DNA of 64,000 nucleotides from Marispirochaeta sp963667435. GTDB lineage: Bacteria; Spirochaetota; Spirochaetia; JC444; Marispirochaetaceae. Positions within the stretch are counted from its first letter, which is position 1; every line of letters begins with the position of its first letter. Location: NCBI GenBank assembly GCA_963667435.1, contig OY763414.1, positions 3,038,001-3,102,000 on the forward strand. The letters are read 5' to 3'. The notes beneath the pieces were generated by a model. The model made no database searches. It was not told the origin of the DNA and saw nothing but the letters and a program-made list of their open reading frames with translations. The position numbers and the translations under genes are program-made. Of the stretch, positions 34,757 to 42,852 are shown piece after piece.

Positions 34757-36499
34757 ATGCTAAAGGAATTCCGCACACTTTTCCCATATTTCCGGAAGTA
34801 TGTCCTGCACTATTTCCTGGGGTTTATTTTTCTTATTATTACCGATGCGGGACAGCTCTACCTGCCCGGTTTGACCGGGAAAATTATCAACCATATTTCC
34901 ACGGGAGATGTGGTTCTCCCGGTAGTGGGAATTATGGTGCTGCAGATGATTCTCATCGCTTTTGCCATTGCTGTCGGGCGGTTTTTCTGGCGCTATTTCA
35001 TCCATGGAGCTTCCCGCCGTATTGAGATGCTGGTCCGGTCCCGGCTTTTTTCACATATCGCAACCCTTTCTCCTTCGTTCTTCAACCGTACTTCCACGGG
35101 CGACCTAATGGCCAGGGCGACAGGAGACATGCACCATGTACGCATGGCGTCCGGAATGGGCTTCGTTGCTCTTTTTGACGCTCTTTTTATGACTCTTTCC
35201 ATTTTGATTATCATTTTTATAAAATTTCCCTTTATGGGGCTCCTTGTTCTTTCTCCCTTTCCTCTTATTCCCATTCTGGTCCTCGGGTCAGGCAGACTTA
35301 TCGGAAGGCTCTTCAAGCAGGTTCAGGAAGGCTATGCTGATCTCTCTTCTCATGTGCAGGAGGCCCTGAGTGGGATTCTGGTTCTCAAGGCCTTTGTGCG
35401 GGAAGAATACAACCTGAGTAAATTCGGTGAGAAGAATGAAACCTATAAGCAGCGGAACCTGGTACTGGTCCGTCTCTGGGGATTCCTCTATCCTCTGGTT
35501 GCGTTTATAGGCGGGGTTGTTACCATTCTTCTTCTGCGTATCGGTGGGTTTTCGGTACTTACCGAAGAGATGAGTGCTGGCGATTTTGTTGCCGCCATGG
35601 GCTACCTGAGCATGCTTATCTGGCCCATGCTGGGGATGGGATTTACGGTGAATATCCTGCAGCGGGGAGGTGCGGCTCTGGCCAGGATAAATGCCATCCT
35701 CCGGGAAGAACCGGAAATCAGCAGTCCTCCGGAGGGGAAAACGGAGCAGGCTTCCGGAGATATCGAGGTTCGGGATGTCAGCTTTACTTATGCCGGGGCG
35801 TCCCGGCCGGCGGTTGAGAATGTTTCGTTTACGGTCCCGGCAGGAACTACTCTCGGAGTTTTGGGGCGTACCGGCGCGGGGAAAAGTTCGCTGATACGGC
35901 TGCTGCCCAGGCTTCTTGAACCGGATTCCGGCAGTATTTTAATAGGGGGACAGGATATCCGAAGTTTTGACCTTGCCGCACTGCGTTCTTCTTTCGGCAT
36001 TGTTCCTCAGGAGACCTTTCTTTTTTCAGCAGCGCTGAGTGAAAACATCGCCTTCGGTATTGACGATGCTCCCCGGGAGGAAATAGAAAAGGCTGCCGCA
36101 GCATCAACTATCGATAGGGATATAAAGCTTTTTCCGAAAGGATATGAGACGGAAGTAGGAGAGCGGGGGATAACCCTTTCCGGTGGTCAGAAGCAGCGGA
36201 TAGCTATTTCCCGGGCTTTGCTGGTCAAGCCGGAAATTTTGATTTTTGATGATGCCTTAGCTGCAGTGGATACAGAAACCGAAGAGCAGATTCTAAAGGG
36301 CTTTATCGATCTGCGCCGGGGGAAAACCAATATTCTGATTTCCCACCGGGTATCAACCCTGAAGTTTGCTGATATTATTATTGTGCTTGATGAAGGAAAG
36401 ATCTCCCAACAGGGAAGACACGACGAGCTGATACAAAAGGACGGCTTTTATGCGGAAATTGCCGCTCTTCAGAGGCTGGAACAGGGAGATCGTTTATGA
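34757..36499 (+). CDS. ABC exporter half, degenerate catalytic site
   Basis: 580 residues: six-helix membrane domain (1-310) and ATPase domain (340-580) with Walker A GRTGAGKSS, signature ITLSGGQKQR, and Walker B LIFDDALAAVDTE. The residue after the Walker B Asp is Asp, not the catalytic Glu, so its own site should hydrolyse poorly. Together with the next protein this gives the asymmetric heterodimer known from TM287/288 and LmrCD. Exports drugs, lipids or peptides; substrate unknown. Overlaps the next gene by four bases. Confidence 0.93.
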   Translation: MLKEFRTLFPYFRKYVLHYFLGFIFLIITDAGQLYLPGLTGKIINHISTGDVVLPVVGIMVLQMILIAFAIAVGRFFWRYFIHGASRRIEMLVRSRLFSHIATLSPSFFNRTSTGDLMARATGDMHHVRMASGMGFVALFDALFMTLSILIIIFIKFPFMGLLVLSPFPLIPILVLGSGRLIGRLFKQVQEGYADLSSHVQEALSGILVLKAFVREEYNLSKFGEKNETYKQRNLVLVRLWGFLYPLVAFIGGVVTILLLRIGGFSVLTEEMSAGDFVAAMGYLSMLIWPMLGMGFTVNILQRGGAALARINAILREEPEISSPPEGKTEQASGDIEVRDVSFTYAGASRPAVENVSFTVPAGTTLGVLGRTGAGKSSLIRLLPRLLEPDSGSILIGGQDIRSFDLAALRSSFGIVPQETFLFSAALSENIAFGIDDAPREEIEKAAAASTIDRDIKLFPKGYETEVGERGITLSGGQKQRIAISRALLVKPEILIFDDALAAVDTETEEQILKGFIDLRRGKTNILISHRVSTLKFADIIIVLDEGKISQQGRHDELIQKDGFYAEIAALQRLEQGDRL

Positions 36500-38628
36500 G
36501 GGGCATGGGTATCGGGCACGGTCCCGGCGGCAGCGAATTTATGAAAAGCTTTGACTGGAAAATCGTAAAACGGCTCCTGAGTTATCTGAAAGCCTACCAA
36601 TTGCTGGTTCTGGTTGCCATGCTGGCTTTGGTGATTTCCACTGTGGTTGAGCTGGCGGCACCGGTGGTGCTGCAGAGGACGATCGACCGTCACATAACCG
36701 GACGGTATCTCAGCCTGGACACTTCCCTGAAGGTTGAAGAGGGTGAGGTTCGGGCGCTGTATGGTGCTGACAAAGGAGTTATCTCCGGAAAAGGCAGTTT
36801 CCTGTATCTGTCTGAGGATTTTGTTTCTGCCATTCCAGGAAACAGAAAAAAGATTTTAATAGAATCAGGAGCACTCTCCGAGGTCGGCTGGCTGCTTCTG
36901 TATCCTGAAAGTTTTCCCCGGGACAACCGGGAACGGGCCGTAACTCTTCTGAGGGACAAAGCCCCTGATCTCAGGGATGAAGAGAATTTTTACGCCATTA
37001 CCGAGGCTGATTACTCCCGCTTTTCCCCGGAGGAAAAGCTGCTGATTCGCAGTCGGGACCGGCAGGGAATTATTCAAAATGGATGGATATACCTTGCACT
37101 GCTTGCGTCCTCCCTGATTTTCTCTTTTCTGCAAAACTACTTTATGACTGCCATGGGGCAGAATGTAATGCGGGATCTTCGGCTCCAGCTTTTACGGCAT
37201 CTAATGAAGCAGTCCCTGTCTTACCTGCAGAAAACACCGGTGGGCAGCCTTGTCTCTCGGCTTACCAGTGATGTTGATACCATTAACGAGCTCTTCTCCA
37301 CGGTGGTTATTTCCTTAATAAAAGATGTAAGCATGATGGCCGGGGTTATTGTTACTCTTTACCTGTTGAACGGCCGTCTCACCCTGATAACCCTTCTGAC
37401 ACTTCCGCCGGTGATTTTATTTACCCTGTACTTCCGGGTAAAAGCGCGGGAAGCCTATCGTCTGGTGCGGTCCAATGTTGCCAGTGTGAATGCCTTTCTT
37501 TCCGAACACATTTCCGGCATGGAAGTTGTACAGATGTTCGGCAGAGAGCAGACTTCCCGGGACGAGTTTGACGAGAGAAATGAGGAGCTCTACCGGGCTT
37601 CTTTGAAGGAGCTCTATGTAATAGCTCCCTTTCGGGCATCCATCGATTTTCTTACCACAGTCTCCACTGGTGTGGTTCTATATTACGGGGCCGGCATGTT
37701 CATGGATCTGTCTGTCTCTCTGGGGGTACTGATTGCCTTCATCAGTCTGATTCGTATGTTTTATCACCCTGTAATGGATATCTCTGAGAAATTTACTATT
37801 ATTCAGTCTGCCATGGCCGGAGGTGAGAGAATCTTTTCAATTCTTGATACCGTTAACGAGATTCCCGATGAGGGCAGGGATACTCCGCCGGCAGTTGCAG
37901 GCGCACTGGAATTCCGCAACGTGGAATTCTCCTATCTTCCAGGGGAACAGGTGCTGAAAGGTCTTTCATTTGCAGTTGATCCCGGGGAGACGGTTGCTGT
38001 TGTGGGCTATACCGGAGCAGGCAAGACTACCATTGCCAATCTGCTTACCCGGTTCTGGGATATTCAGGCCGGGGAGATTCTTGTGGATGGCAGGGATATC
38101 CGCAGTATGCCCCTTGCTGACCTGAGACGTGTTATTCAGCCGGTACAGCAGGATGTCTTCCTTTTTTCAGGTACTATAGAGGATAATATCACCCTTGGAG
38201 CGCCGGTCAGCCGGGAAAAGGTTGTTGATGCAGCCCGGATGGTAAACGCCCATCAATTTGTTGAGAAGCTGTCCGGCGGCTACGATTCCATTCTTCAGGA
38301 ACGGGGAAGTAACCTCTCCACCGGGCAGAAACAGCTTATCTCCTTTGCCAGGGTAATTGCCCAGGATCCACGGATTCTTATTCTGGATGAAGCCACTGCG
38401 AATGTGGATACCGAAACGGAACAGCTGATACAGAAGGCGCTGAGGGTTCTGCTTGAAGGACGTACCAGCCTTGTTATTGCCCATCGGCTTTCAACAATTC
38501 GTAATGCGGATCGTATTCTGGTTCTCAGTCAGGGAAGACTGGTAGAATTCGGTTCCCACAATGAACTAATTGAACGGAAAGGCCTCTACTATAATCTCTA
38601 TCGTCTACAGTACAGCGGCACAGTATAG
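36496..38628 (+). CDS. ABC exporter half with enlarged first extracellular loop
   Basis: 710 residues, ~130 longer than its partner. The extra length is between the first and second membrane helices (residues ~60-195), a charged segment facing outside. ATPase domain intact: Walker A GYTGAGKTT, signature LSTGQKQ, Walker B LILDEATANVDTE with the catalytic Glu. YheH of Bacillus has a comparable insert. Forms a heterodimer with the upstream protein; the consensus ATP site is made by this subunit's Walker motifs and the partner's signature. Confidence 0.93.
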   Translation: MRGMGIGHGPGGSEFMKSFDWKIVKRLLSYLKAYQLLVLVAMLALVISTVVELAAPVVLQRTIDRHITGRYLSLDTSLKVEEGEVRALYGADKGVISGKGSFLYLSEDFVSAIPGNRKKILIESGALSEVGWLLLYPESFPRDNRERAVTLLRDKAPDLRDEENFYAITEADYSRFSPEEKLLIRSRDRQGIIQNGWIYLALLASSLIFSFLQNYFMTAMGQNVMRDLRLQLLRHLMKQSLSYLQKTPVGSLVSRLTSDVDTINELFSTVVISLIKDVSMMAGVIVTLYLLNGRLTLITLLTLPPVILFTLYFRVKAREAYRLVRSNVASVNAFLSEHISGMEVVQMFGREQTSRDEFDERNEELYRASLKELYVIAPFRASIDFLTTVSTGVVLYYGAGMFMDLSVSLGVLIAFISLIRMFYHPVMDISEKFTIIQSAMAGGERIFSILDTVNEIPDEGRDTPPAVAGALEFRNVEFSYLPGEQVLKGLSFAVDPGETVAVVGYTGAGKTTIANLLTRFWDIQAGEILVDGRDIRSMPLADLRRVIQPVQQDVFLFSGTIEDNITLGAPVSREKVVDAARMVNAHQFVEKLSGGYDSILQERGSNLSTGQKQLISFARVIAQDPRILILDEATANVDTETEQLIQKALRVLLEGRTSLVIAHRLSTIRNADRILVLSQGRLVEFGSHNELIERKGLYYNLYRLQYSGTV

Positions 38629-38641
38629 ACTGGATCAGCGC

Positions 38642-39499
38642 ATGCAGGTTATAAGGATTACATCGGAAGACCCCTTTGCCAACCTCGCAGCGGAGCGGTA
38701 TATCCTCGAAACCAGTAATCCCGGTGATGAGTTTCTGCTTCTGTATATCAACCGACCATGTGTTGTGATAGGCCGTTCCCAGAATCCTTTTCTGGAGTGC
38801 AACCTTTCTGTACTTTCCCGGACGGGACTGGATCTGGTGCGGCGCTATACCGGAGGCGGCACTGTCTACCATGATCCGGGGAACCTGAACTTTGCCCTTA
38901 TCCGGCCGCGGCACTCCTTCGATAAGTACGAAAATTCCCGGCAGATTCTTACTGCCCTGAAATCTCTTGCCATACATGGAGAAGTTACTGAACGTAATGA
39001 TCTAATTGTGGAGGGGCGCAAGTTTTCCGGATCTGCCTACCGGCTGATGAAGGACAGAGCTCTTCATCATGGTACACTGCTGGTTTCGGCAGATCTTGCG
39101 CTTCTGCGGGAGGCTCTGAAGCCTACTCTACCGGGGATCCGGAGCAAGGGAGTTCCATCGGTATCTTCGCCTGTGATCAGCCTGTCTGAGCTTTCTCCGG
39201 GACTTAACCCCGGTCTTGTTGCAGAAGCGCTTATTGATTTTTTCAGTGATGGAGCAGTCCGGGAGATAGAACCTGCTGATAATGTCTATCAAGCAAGTCG
39301 GGAGTTCTATGAGGAACTCCGCTCCTGGGAGTGGCGTTTCGGACGAACCCCGGCATTCAGTGTGCCTCTTTCGGTGGACGGTTCCGTTCTTGAAACAGCA
39401 GTCCGGGGCGGCTGTATCGATCCTTCGGCGGATCTTCCTTACGGGGCGGGAGGCCGATCGCTGGACAGTCTTGTCTGCGGTGATTATTTTTCACTATGA
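38642..39499 (+). CDS. Lipoate-protein ligase
   Basis: 285 residues from the ATG at 38642 (MQVIRITSEDPFANLAAERYIL); longer starts lie inside the ABC gene. The lipoate ligase fold shows in VVIGRSQNPFLECN, VRRYTGGGTVYHDPGNLNFALI and the lipoate-binding KFSGSAYRLMKDRALHHGTLLV. It attaches lipoate to E2 or GcvH proteins using ATP. About 13 bases after the ABC stop, so possibly co-transcribed though unrelated in role. Confidence 0.9.
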   Translation: MQVIRITSEDPFANLAAERYILETSNPGDEFLLLYINRPCVVIGRSQNPFLECNLSVLSRTGLDLVRRYTGGGTVYHDPGNLNFALIRPRHSFDKYENSRQILTALKSLAIHGEVTERNDLIVEGRKFSGSAYRLMKDRALHHGTLLVSADLALLREALKPTLPGIRSKGVPSVSSPVISLSELSPGLNPGLVAEALIDFFSDGAVREIEPADNVYQASREFYEELRSWEWRFGRTPAFSVPLSVDGSVLETAVRGGCIDPSADLPYGAGGRSLDSLVCGDYFSL

Positions 39500-39521
39500 A
39501 ATAAAAAAAGAATATTTTTCG

Positions 39522-39549
39522 GGAACCTTTATCCGGTCCGGGGCGACTA
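39522..39549 (+). promoter_or_regulatory. ECF-sigma-type promoter
   Basis: GGAACC (39522-39527), 16-base spacer, CGACTA (39544-39549). The GGAAC box and C-G-first -10 element at this spacing are typical of extracytoplasmic-function sigma factors. It lies 30 bases before an operon encoding just such a factor, so autoactivation is likely. Confidence 0.7.
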
Positions 39550-39578
39550 ACAGATAAATAACTCAGGAGGTTCCGTAC

Positions 39579-40070
39579 ATGAAAAAGGTTTTTATTCTTA
39601 TCTTGTTTGCCGCAGGGTTTGTCTCTGTTTCCCAGCTTTCCGCCCAGGCTTTGATTGATGAGGCGGTTTTGCAGCGACTGCAGCTTAACCAGACAGTGCG
39701 GGAAGAGATCAGGGCCCTTGTTGTTGAGCAGATCCGGATGGAGCAGGAACTTTCAGCTGATCAGAATATCCTTCAGGCAAGACTTCAGCGGATGTTGATT
39801 GATGAAGATCCGGATATGAAGCAGGTTGAGAATCTGCTTCGGGAGTCCCTGGAGCTTCGCCTGAAAGAACAGATGGGGCGTATAACCAGAACACGGGAAA
39901 TGCGCAAGCTCATGGGCGAGGATCAGTGGGCTCTGTTCCTTCGCACCCGTGCAGAGATCCGGGAGCGAATTGAAAACAGGCTTAACGATAATAGTCCCGA
40001 TCGAAGCGGCAGATTGGAAAACAGCCAGAGAAGCGGTCCTGATTTATCTGGATCCGCAGGCAGGCGCTGA
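39579..40070 (+). CDS. Periplasmic Spy/CpxP-like helical protein
   Basis: 163 residues with a signal peptide (VSVSQLSAQA) and a Glu/Arg/Gln-rich all-helical body (RALVVEQIRMEQELSADQ, MGRITRTREMRKLMGEDQWALFL), like Spy, CpxP or CnrX sensors and chaperones. SD AGGAGG precedes the ATG. It is first in an operon with an ECF sigma factor and its anti-sigma, so it probably senses envelope stress or metal, or buffers misfolded proteins. Confidence 0.75.
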   Translation: MKKVFILILFAAGFVSVSQLSAQALIDEAVLQRLQLNQTVREEIRALVVEQIRMEQELSADQNILQARLQRMLIDEDPDMKQVENLLRESLELRLKEQMGRITRTREMRKLMGEDQWALFLRTRAEIRERIENRLNDNSPDRSGRLENSQRSGPDLSGSAGRR

Positions 40071-40076
40071 GGGCTT

Positions 40077-40637
40077 GTGTCCGATCAGATCTGCATTGAA
40101 AAGTATATCACTCAAAATGATGAAACCGCCTTTACGAAGCTTGTGGCGCGGCACCGGCCGTTTATTCGCAGGGTAATATTTTCTGTGTTTGCCGGATGGT
40201 CAGAGGAAGCGGAGGAGGCGGAGGAGGCGGAACAGGATGTATTGATCGCTCTGTCCAGGAATCTGCAGCAGTACAGAGGTGAGTCCTCATTCAGGACTTA
40301 CCTGTATCGACTAACAAGAAACCGGGCTATCGACCGGCTGCGGCAGATGCGAAGAAGCAGCAACAGGCTGACAGCTTTTGAGGATTTCCCCGGAGGGGAT
40401 GATCCTCTGGATTTAAGTATTCGCAATGAGGATCGCCGGTTTCTCTATTCTCTACTCGACTCGTTGAAAGAGGAGGCACGGAGCCTGATCCTGCTGAAGG
40501 ACATTGAGGGGCTTTCCATTGAGGATATAGCGGAACTCACAGGTCTTCCAACCGGAACGGTTAAGTCCCGTCTGCACCGGGGCAGAAACAGAATGATCAA
40601 AACAGGTGAACGTTTAATGAAGGGAGGAGGCGAATGA
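40077..40637 (+). CDS. ECF-family RNA polymerase sigma factor
   Basis: 186 residues from a GTG at 40077. Region 2 (DVLIALSRNLQQYRGESSFRTYLYRLTRNRAIDRLRQ) and region 4 (LLKDIEGLSIEDIAELTGLPTGTVKSRLHRGRNRM) are intact. Just before region 2.2 there is an in-frame triplicated EEA stretch from a 9-base repeat, which may vary between strains. The stop overlaps the anti-sigma start by four bases. Confidence 0.93.
   Translation: MSDQICIEKYITQNDETAFTKLVARHRPFIRRVIFSVFAGWSEEAEEAEEAEQDVLIALSRNLQQYRGESSFRTYLYRLTRNRAIDRLRQMRRSSNRLTAFEDFPGGDDPLDLSIRNEDRRFLYSLLDSLKEEARSLILLKDIEGLSIEDIAELTGLPTGTVKSRLHRGRNRMIKTGERLMKGGGE
40203..40229 (+). repeat. Three tandem 9-base units in the sigma-factor gene
   Basis: GAGGAAGCG followed by two copies of GAGGAGGCG encode Glu-Glu-Ala three times. 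Gains or losses of a unit would keep the reading frame. Confidence 0.9.
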
Positions 40638-41056
40638 AATGCAGATACTGGAAGCGGATTCAGGATCATCTTGATGAGGACAGGGATCTGACATTGCTGG
40701 CAGAACACCTTGAGAAGTGTTCTGCCTGTAGCAGCCGTCTGGAGTTGTACCTGCGGGTTAAAAATCTCTATGCCGCAGAGGTGTTTGAAGCTCTGCCTCT
40801 TCGGGTGACAGGAAGTACCCCTTCCCCTGTCAAACGTTCCGGGGGCTCCCGAATGCATCCTGTCCGATGGATAGCCGCCGCAGCTGTTTTCTGTTGTGCT
40901 ATGGTTTATCCCGGCATGCTGCTGCATTCGCATGTAAAGAATTTTGACATGCAGCGGGAGTTCGCCCGGGAGTTTGCAGAGCAATTGATACAGGACAATA
41001 CAGCTGAGGCTGCTTTTACATTTGATTCGGGATACAGCCTTACCTGGTTTGACTGA
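40634..41056 (+). CDS. Zinc-binding (ZAS) anti-sigma factor
   Basis: 140 residues. The N-terminal anti-sigma domain has HLEKCSACSSRLELY, the HxxxCxxC of zinc anti-sigma factors. One membrane helix (WIAAAAVFCCAMVYPGMLL at ~76-96) places the ~45-residue tail in the periplasm. It should hold the ECF sigma factor inactive until a signal, possibly through the Spy-like protein, releases it. It converges on the hydrogenase operon, nine bases apart. Confidence 0.88.
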   Translation: MKCRYWKRIQDHLDEDRDLTLLAEHLEKCSACSSRLELYLRVKNLYAAEVFEALPLRVTGSTPSPVKRSGGSRMHPVRWIAAAAVFCCAMVYPGMLLHSHVKNFDMQREFAREFAEQLIQDNTAEAAFTFDSGYSLTWFD

Positions 41057-41064
41057 TTACCTGA

Positions 41065-42852
41065 TCAGGCCATCTCCTTCTCAATAATATCCCGTTTGTG
41101 ATAATGGGTATGCAGAAGCTTATGGGAGGTTTCGCTTAAAGGTGCTCCCAGAAATTCAGCATACAGCTTGTTTATAGCCGGGTTTTCATGAGACTTGCGT
41201 ACAGGCTTTCCTTCGTCCTCCTTGTAAATCGCCTCTATCCGTTTCCGGCGTACTTCATCATCAGTGAAGCGGGGCTGACCACCGCCGCCGATACAGCCGC
41301 CCGGGCAGGTCATGATTTCGACAAAATGATAATCTGCCTCACCACTGCTGATTCGCTCCATCAGTTTTCCGGCATTACTCAGGCCGTGGGCTACCGCAAC
41401 CTTTACCTCAATTTCTTCAAGGAAGGCCCACTCCGGCTTTACGTTTTCAAGCAGAAGCCCTGCCTCTTTGATGCCTTCAAGCCCTGCAAGGGGCTTAATA
41501 TGGAGATTCTCTGCGGGCAGCTGTCTTCCGGTAACCAGTTCATAGACAGTACGCAGAGCGGCTTCCATAACTCCGCCGGAGTTGGCAAAGATATCAGCTG
41601 CTCCGGAAGAAATTCCCAGAGGCTCATCCATCTCTCCGTCAGGAAGTGAGGTGAATTGCAGTCCGGTGCCCCGTATCATGCGTCCCAGTTCGCGTGTGGT
41701 AAGAACGTAGTCCACATCCTGTACTCCGGAATCACTCATCTCAGGCCGCTGGGCTTCGTACTTCTTTGCGGTACAGGGCATGATTGATACTACGGTTATT
41801 TCTTCGGGTCTTCTGCCGATTTTCCCAGCGTAGTAGGTTTTTGCCAGTGCACCGAACATCTGCTGCGGAGATTTACAGCTTGAAATGTTGGGAATCAGCT
41901 CCGGGAAATAGTATTCCAGATATTTTATCCATCCGGGGGAACAGGATGACATCTGCGGCAGTGCTGCAGCTTGTCTGTCTTTCAGTACCGTCTTTAAGCG
42001 CATGAGGAGTTCCGTGCCTTCCTCAAGAATAGTCAGGTCGGCGGTGAAGTTGGTATCAAAGACCGCATCAAAACCCATTGCCCGCAGGGCGCTGACCATT
42101 TTTCCTGTGACCAGAGTTCCCGGGGGAAGGCCAAATTCCTCTCCCAGGGCCGCGCGGATTGCCGGTGCGGTCTGAACGATAACATGCTGCCCGGGATCGT
42201 CCAGGGCCTTCCACACCTGATCAATGTGGCTTCGTTCACTTATTGCCCCTACCGGACACACGGCCGCACACTGGCCGCACTGAACACAGGCAAGGCTGTC
42301 CAGAGGGCGGGAGAATGCCGGACCGATCTGGGTGGCGAACCCGCGGTTCTGAGGAAACAGAGCACCTACTCCCTGAATCTCATTACAGACCTGAACGCAA
42401 CGACGGCACTTAATGCATTTACCCGCATCCCGCTCCAGTGCGGGGGTTGATCTGTCAATCATGGTTTCCAGACGTTCACCCAGGTAGTGCTGGGTTTCTA
42501 TCCCCAGGTCCGATGCCAGCTGTTTTAATTCGCAGTCACTGCTGCGTTCGCAGTATTTACAGTCGCCGTTATGTTCACTCAAGAGGAGTTCCACCACCAG
42601 TCTGCGGGCTTCCCGGACCTTGCGGCTGTTGGTTTTTATCACCATGCCGTCCTGGACCGGGGTGGCGCAGGCGGGCAGCAGGGTTTTTGCACCTTCCACT
42701 TCGACAACGCAGACCCGGCAGGCTCCCATGGGGCTGTGATTCTCAAGAAAACAGAGAGTCGGGATGGAGATGCCGGCAGACACCGCTGCTTTCAGAATGG
42801 TTGTTCCCAGATTTGTCTGCACCGGGATGGTGTTAATTGTACAATTAAGCAT
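41065..42852 (-). CDS. hydA: [FeFe] hydrogenase catalytic subunit HydA
   Basis: 595 residues from the ATG at 42852 (MLNCTINTIPVQTN); an upstream frame extension to 43101 is only the antisense-free tail of hydB's region. N-terminal [2Fe-2S] domain (HSPMGACRVCVVEVEGAKTLLPAC), His-ligated cluster, two [4Fe-4S] clusters (CIKCRRCVQVC; CVQCGQCAAVC), then the H-cluster domain with SSCSPGW, MPCTAKKYEA and MTCPGGCIGGGG. The first motif differs from the commoner TSCCPGW. Makes or oxidises H2 in the cytoplasm as part of HydABC. Overlaps hydB by eight bases. Confidence 0.95.
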   Translation of the reverse strand: MLNCTINTIPVQTNLGTTILKAAVSAGISIPTLCFLENHSPMGACRVCVVEVEGAKTLLPACATPVQDGMVIKTNSRKVREARRLVVELLLSEHNGDCKYCERSSDCELKQLASDLGIETQHYLGERLETMIDRSTPALERDAGKCIKCRRCVQVCNEIQGVGALFPQNRGFATQIGPAFSRPLDSLACVQCGQCAAVCPVGAISERSHIDQVWKALDDPGQHVIVQTAPAIRAALGEEFGLPPGTLVTGKMVSALRAMGFDAVFDTNFTADLTILEEGTELLMRLKTVLKDRQAAALPQMSSCSPGWIKYLEYYFPELIPNISSCKSPQQMFGALAKTYYAGKIGRRPEEITVVSIMPCTAKKYEAQRPEMSDSGVQDVDYVLTTRELGRMIRGTGLQFTSLPDGEMDEPLGISSGAADIFANSGGVMEAALRTVYELVTGRQLPAENLHIKPLAGLEGIKEAGLLLENVKPEWAFLEEIEVKVAVAHGLSNAGKLMERISSGEADYHFVEIMTCPGGCIGGGGQPRFTDDEVRRKRIEAIYKEDEGKPVRKSHENPAINKLYAEFLGAPLSETSHKLLHTHYHKRDIIEKEMA

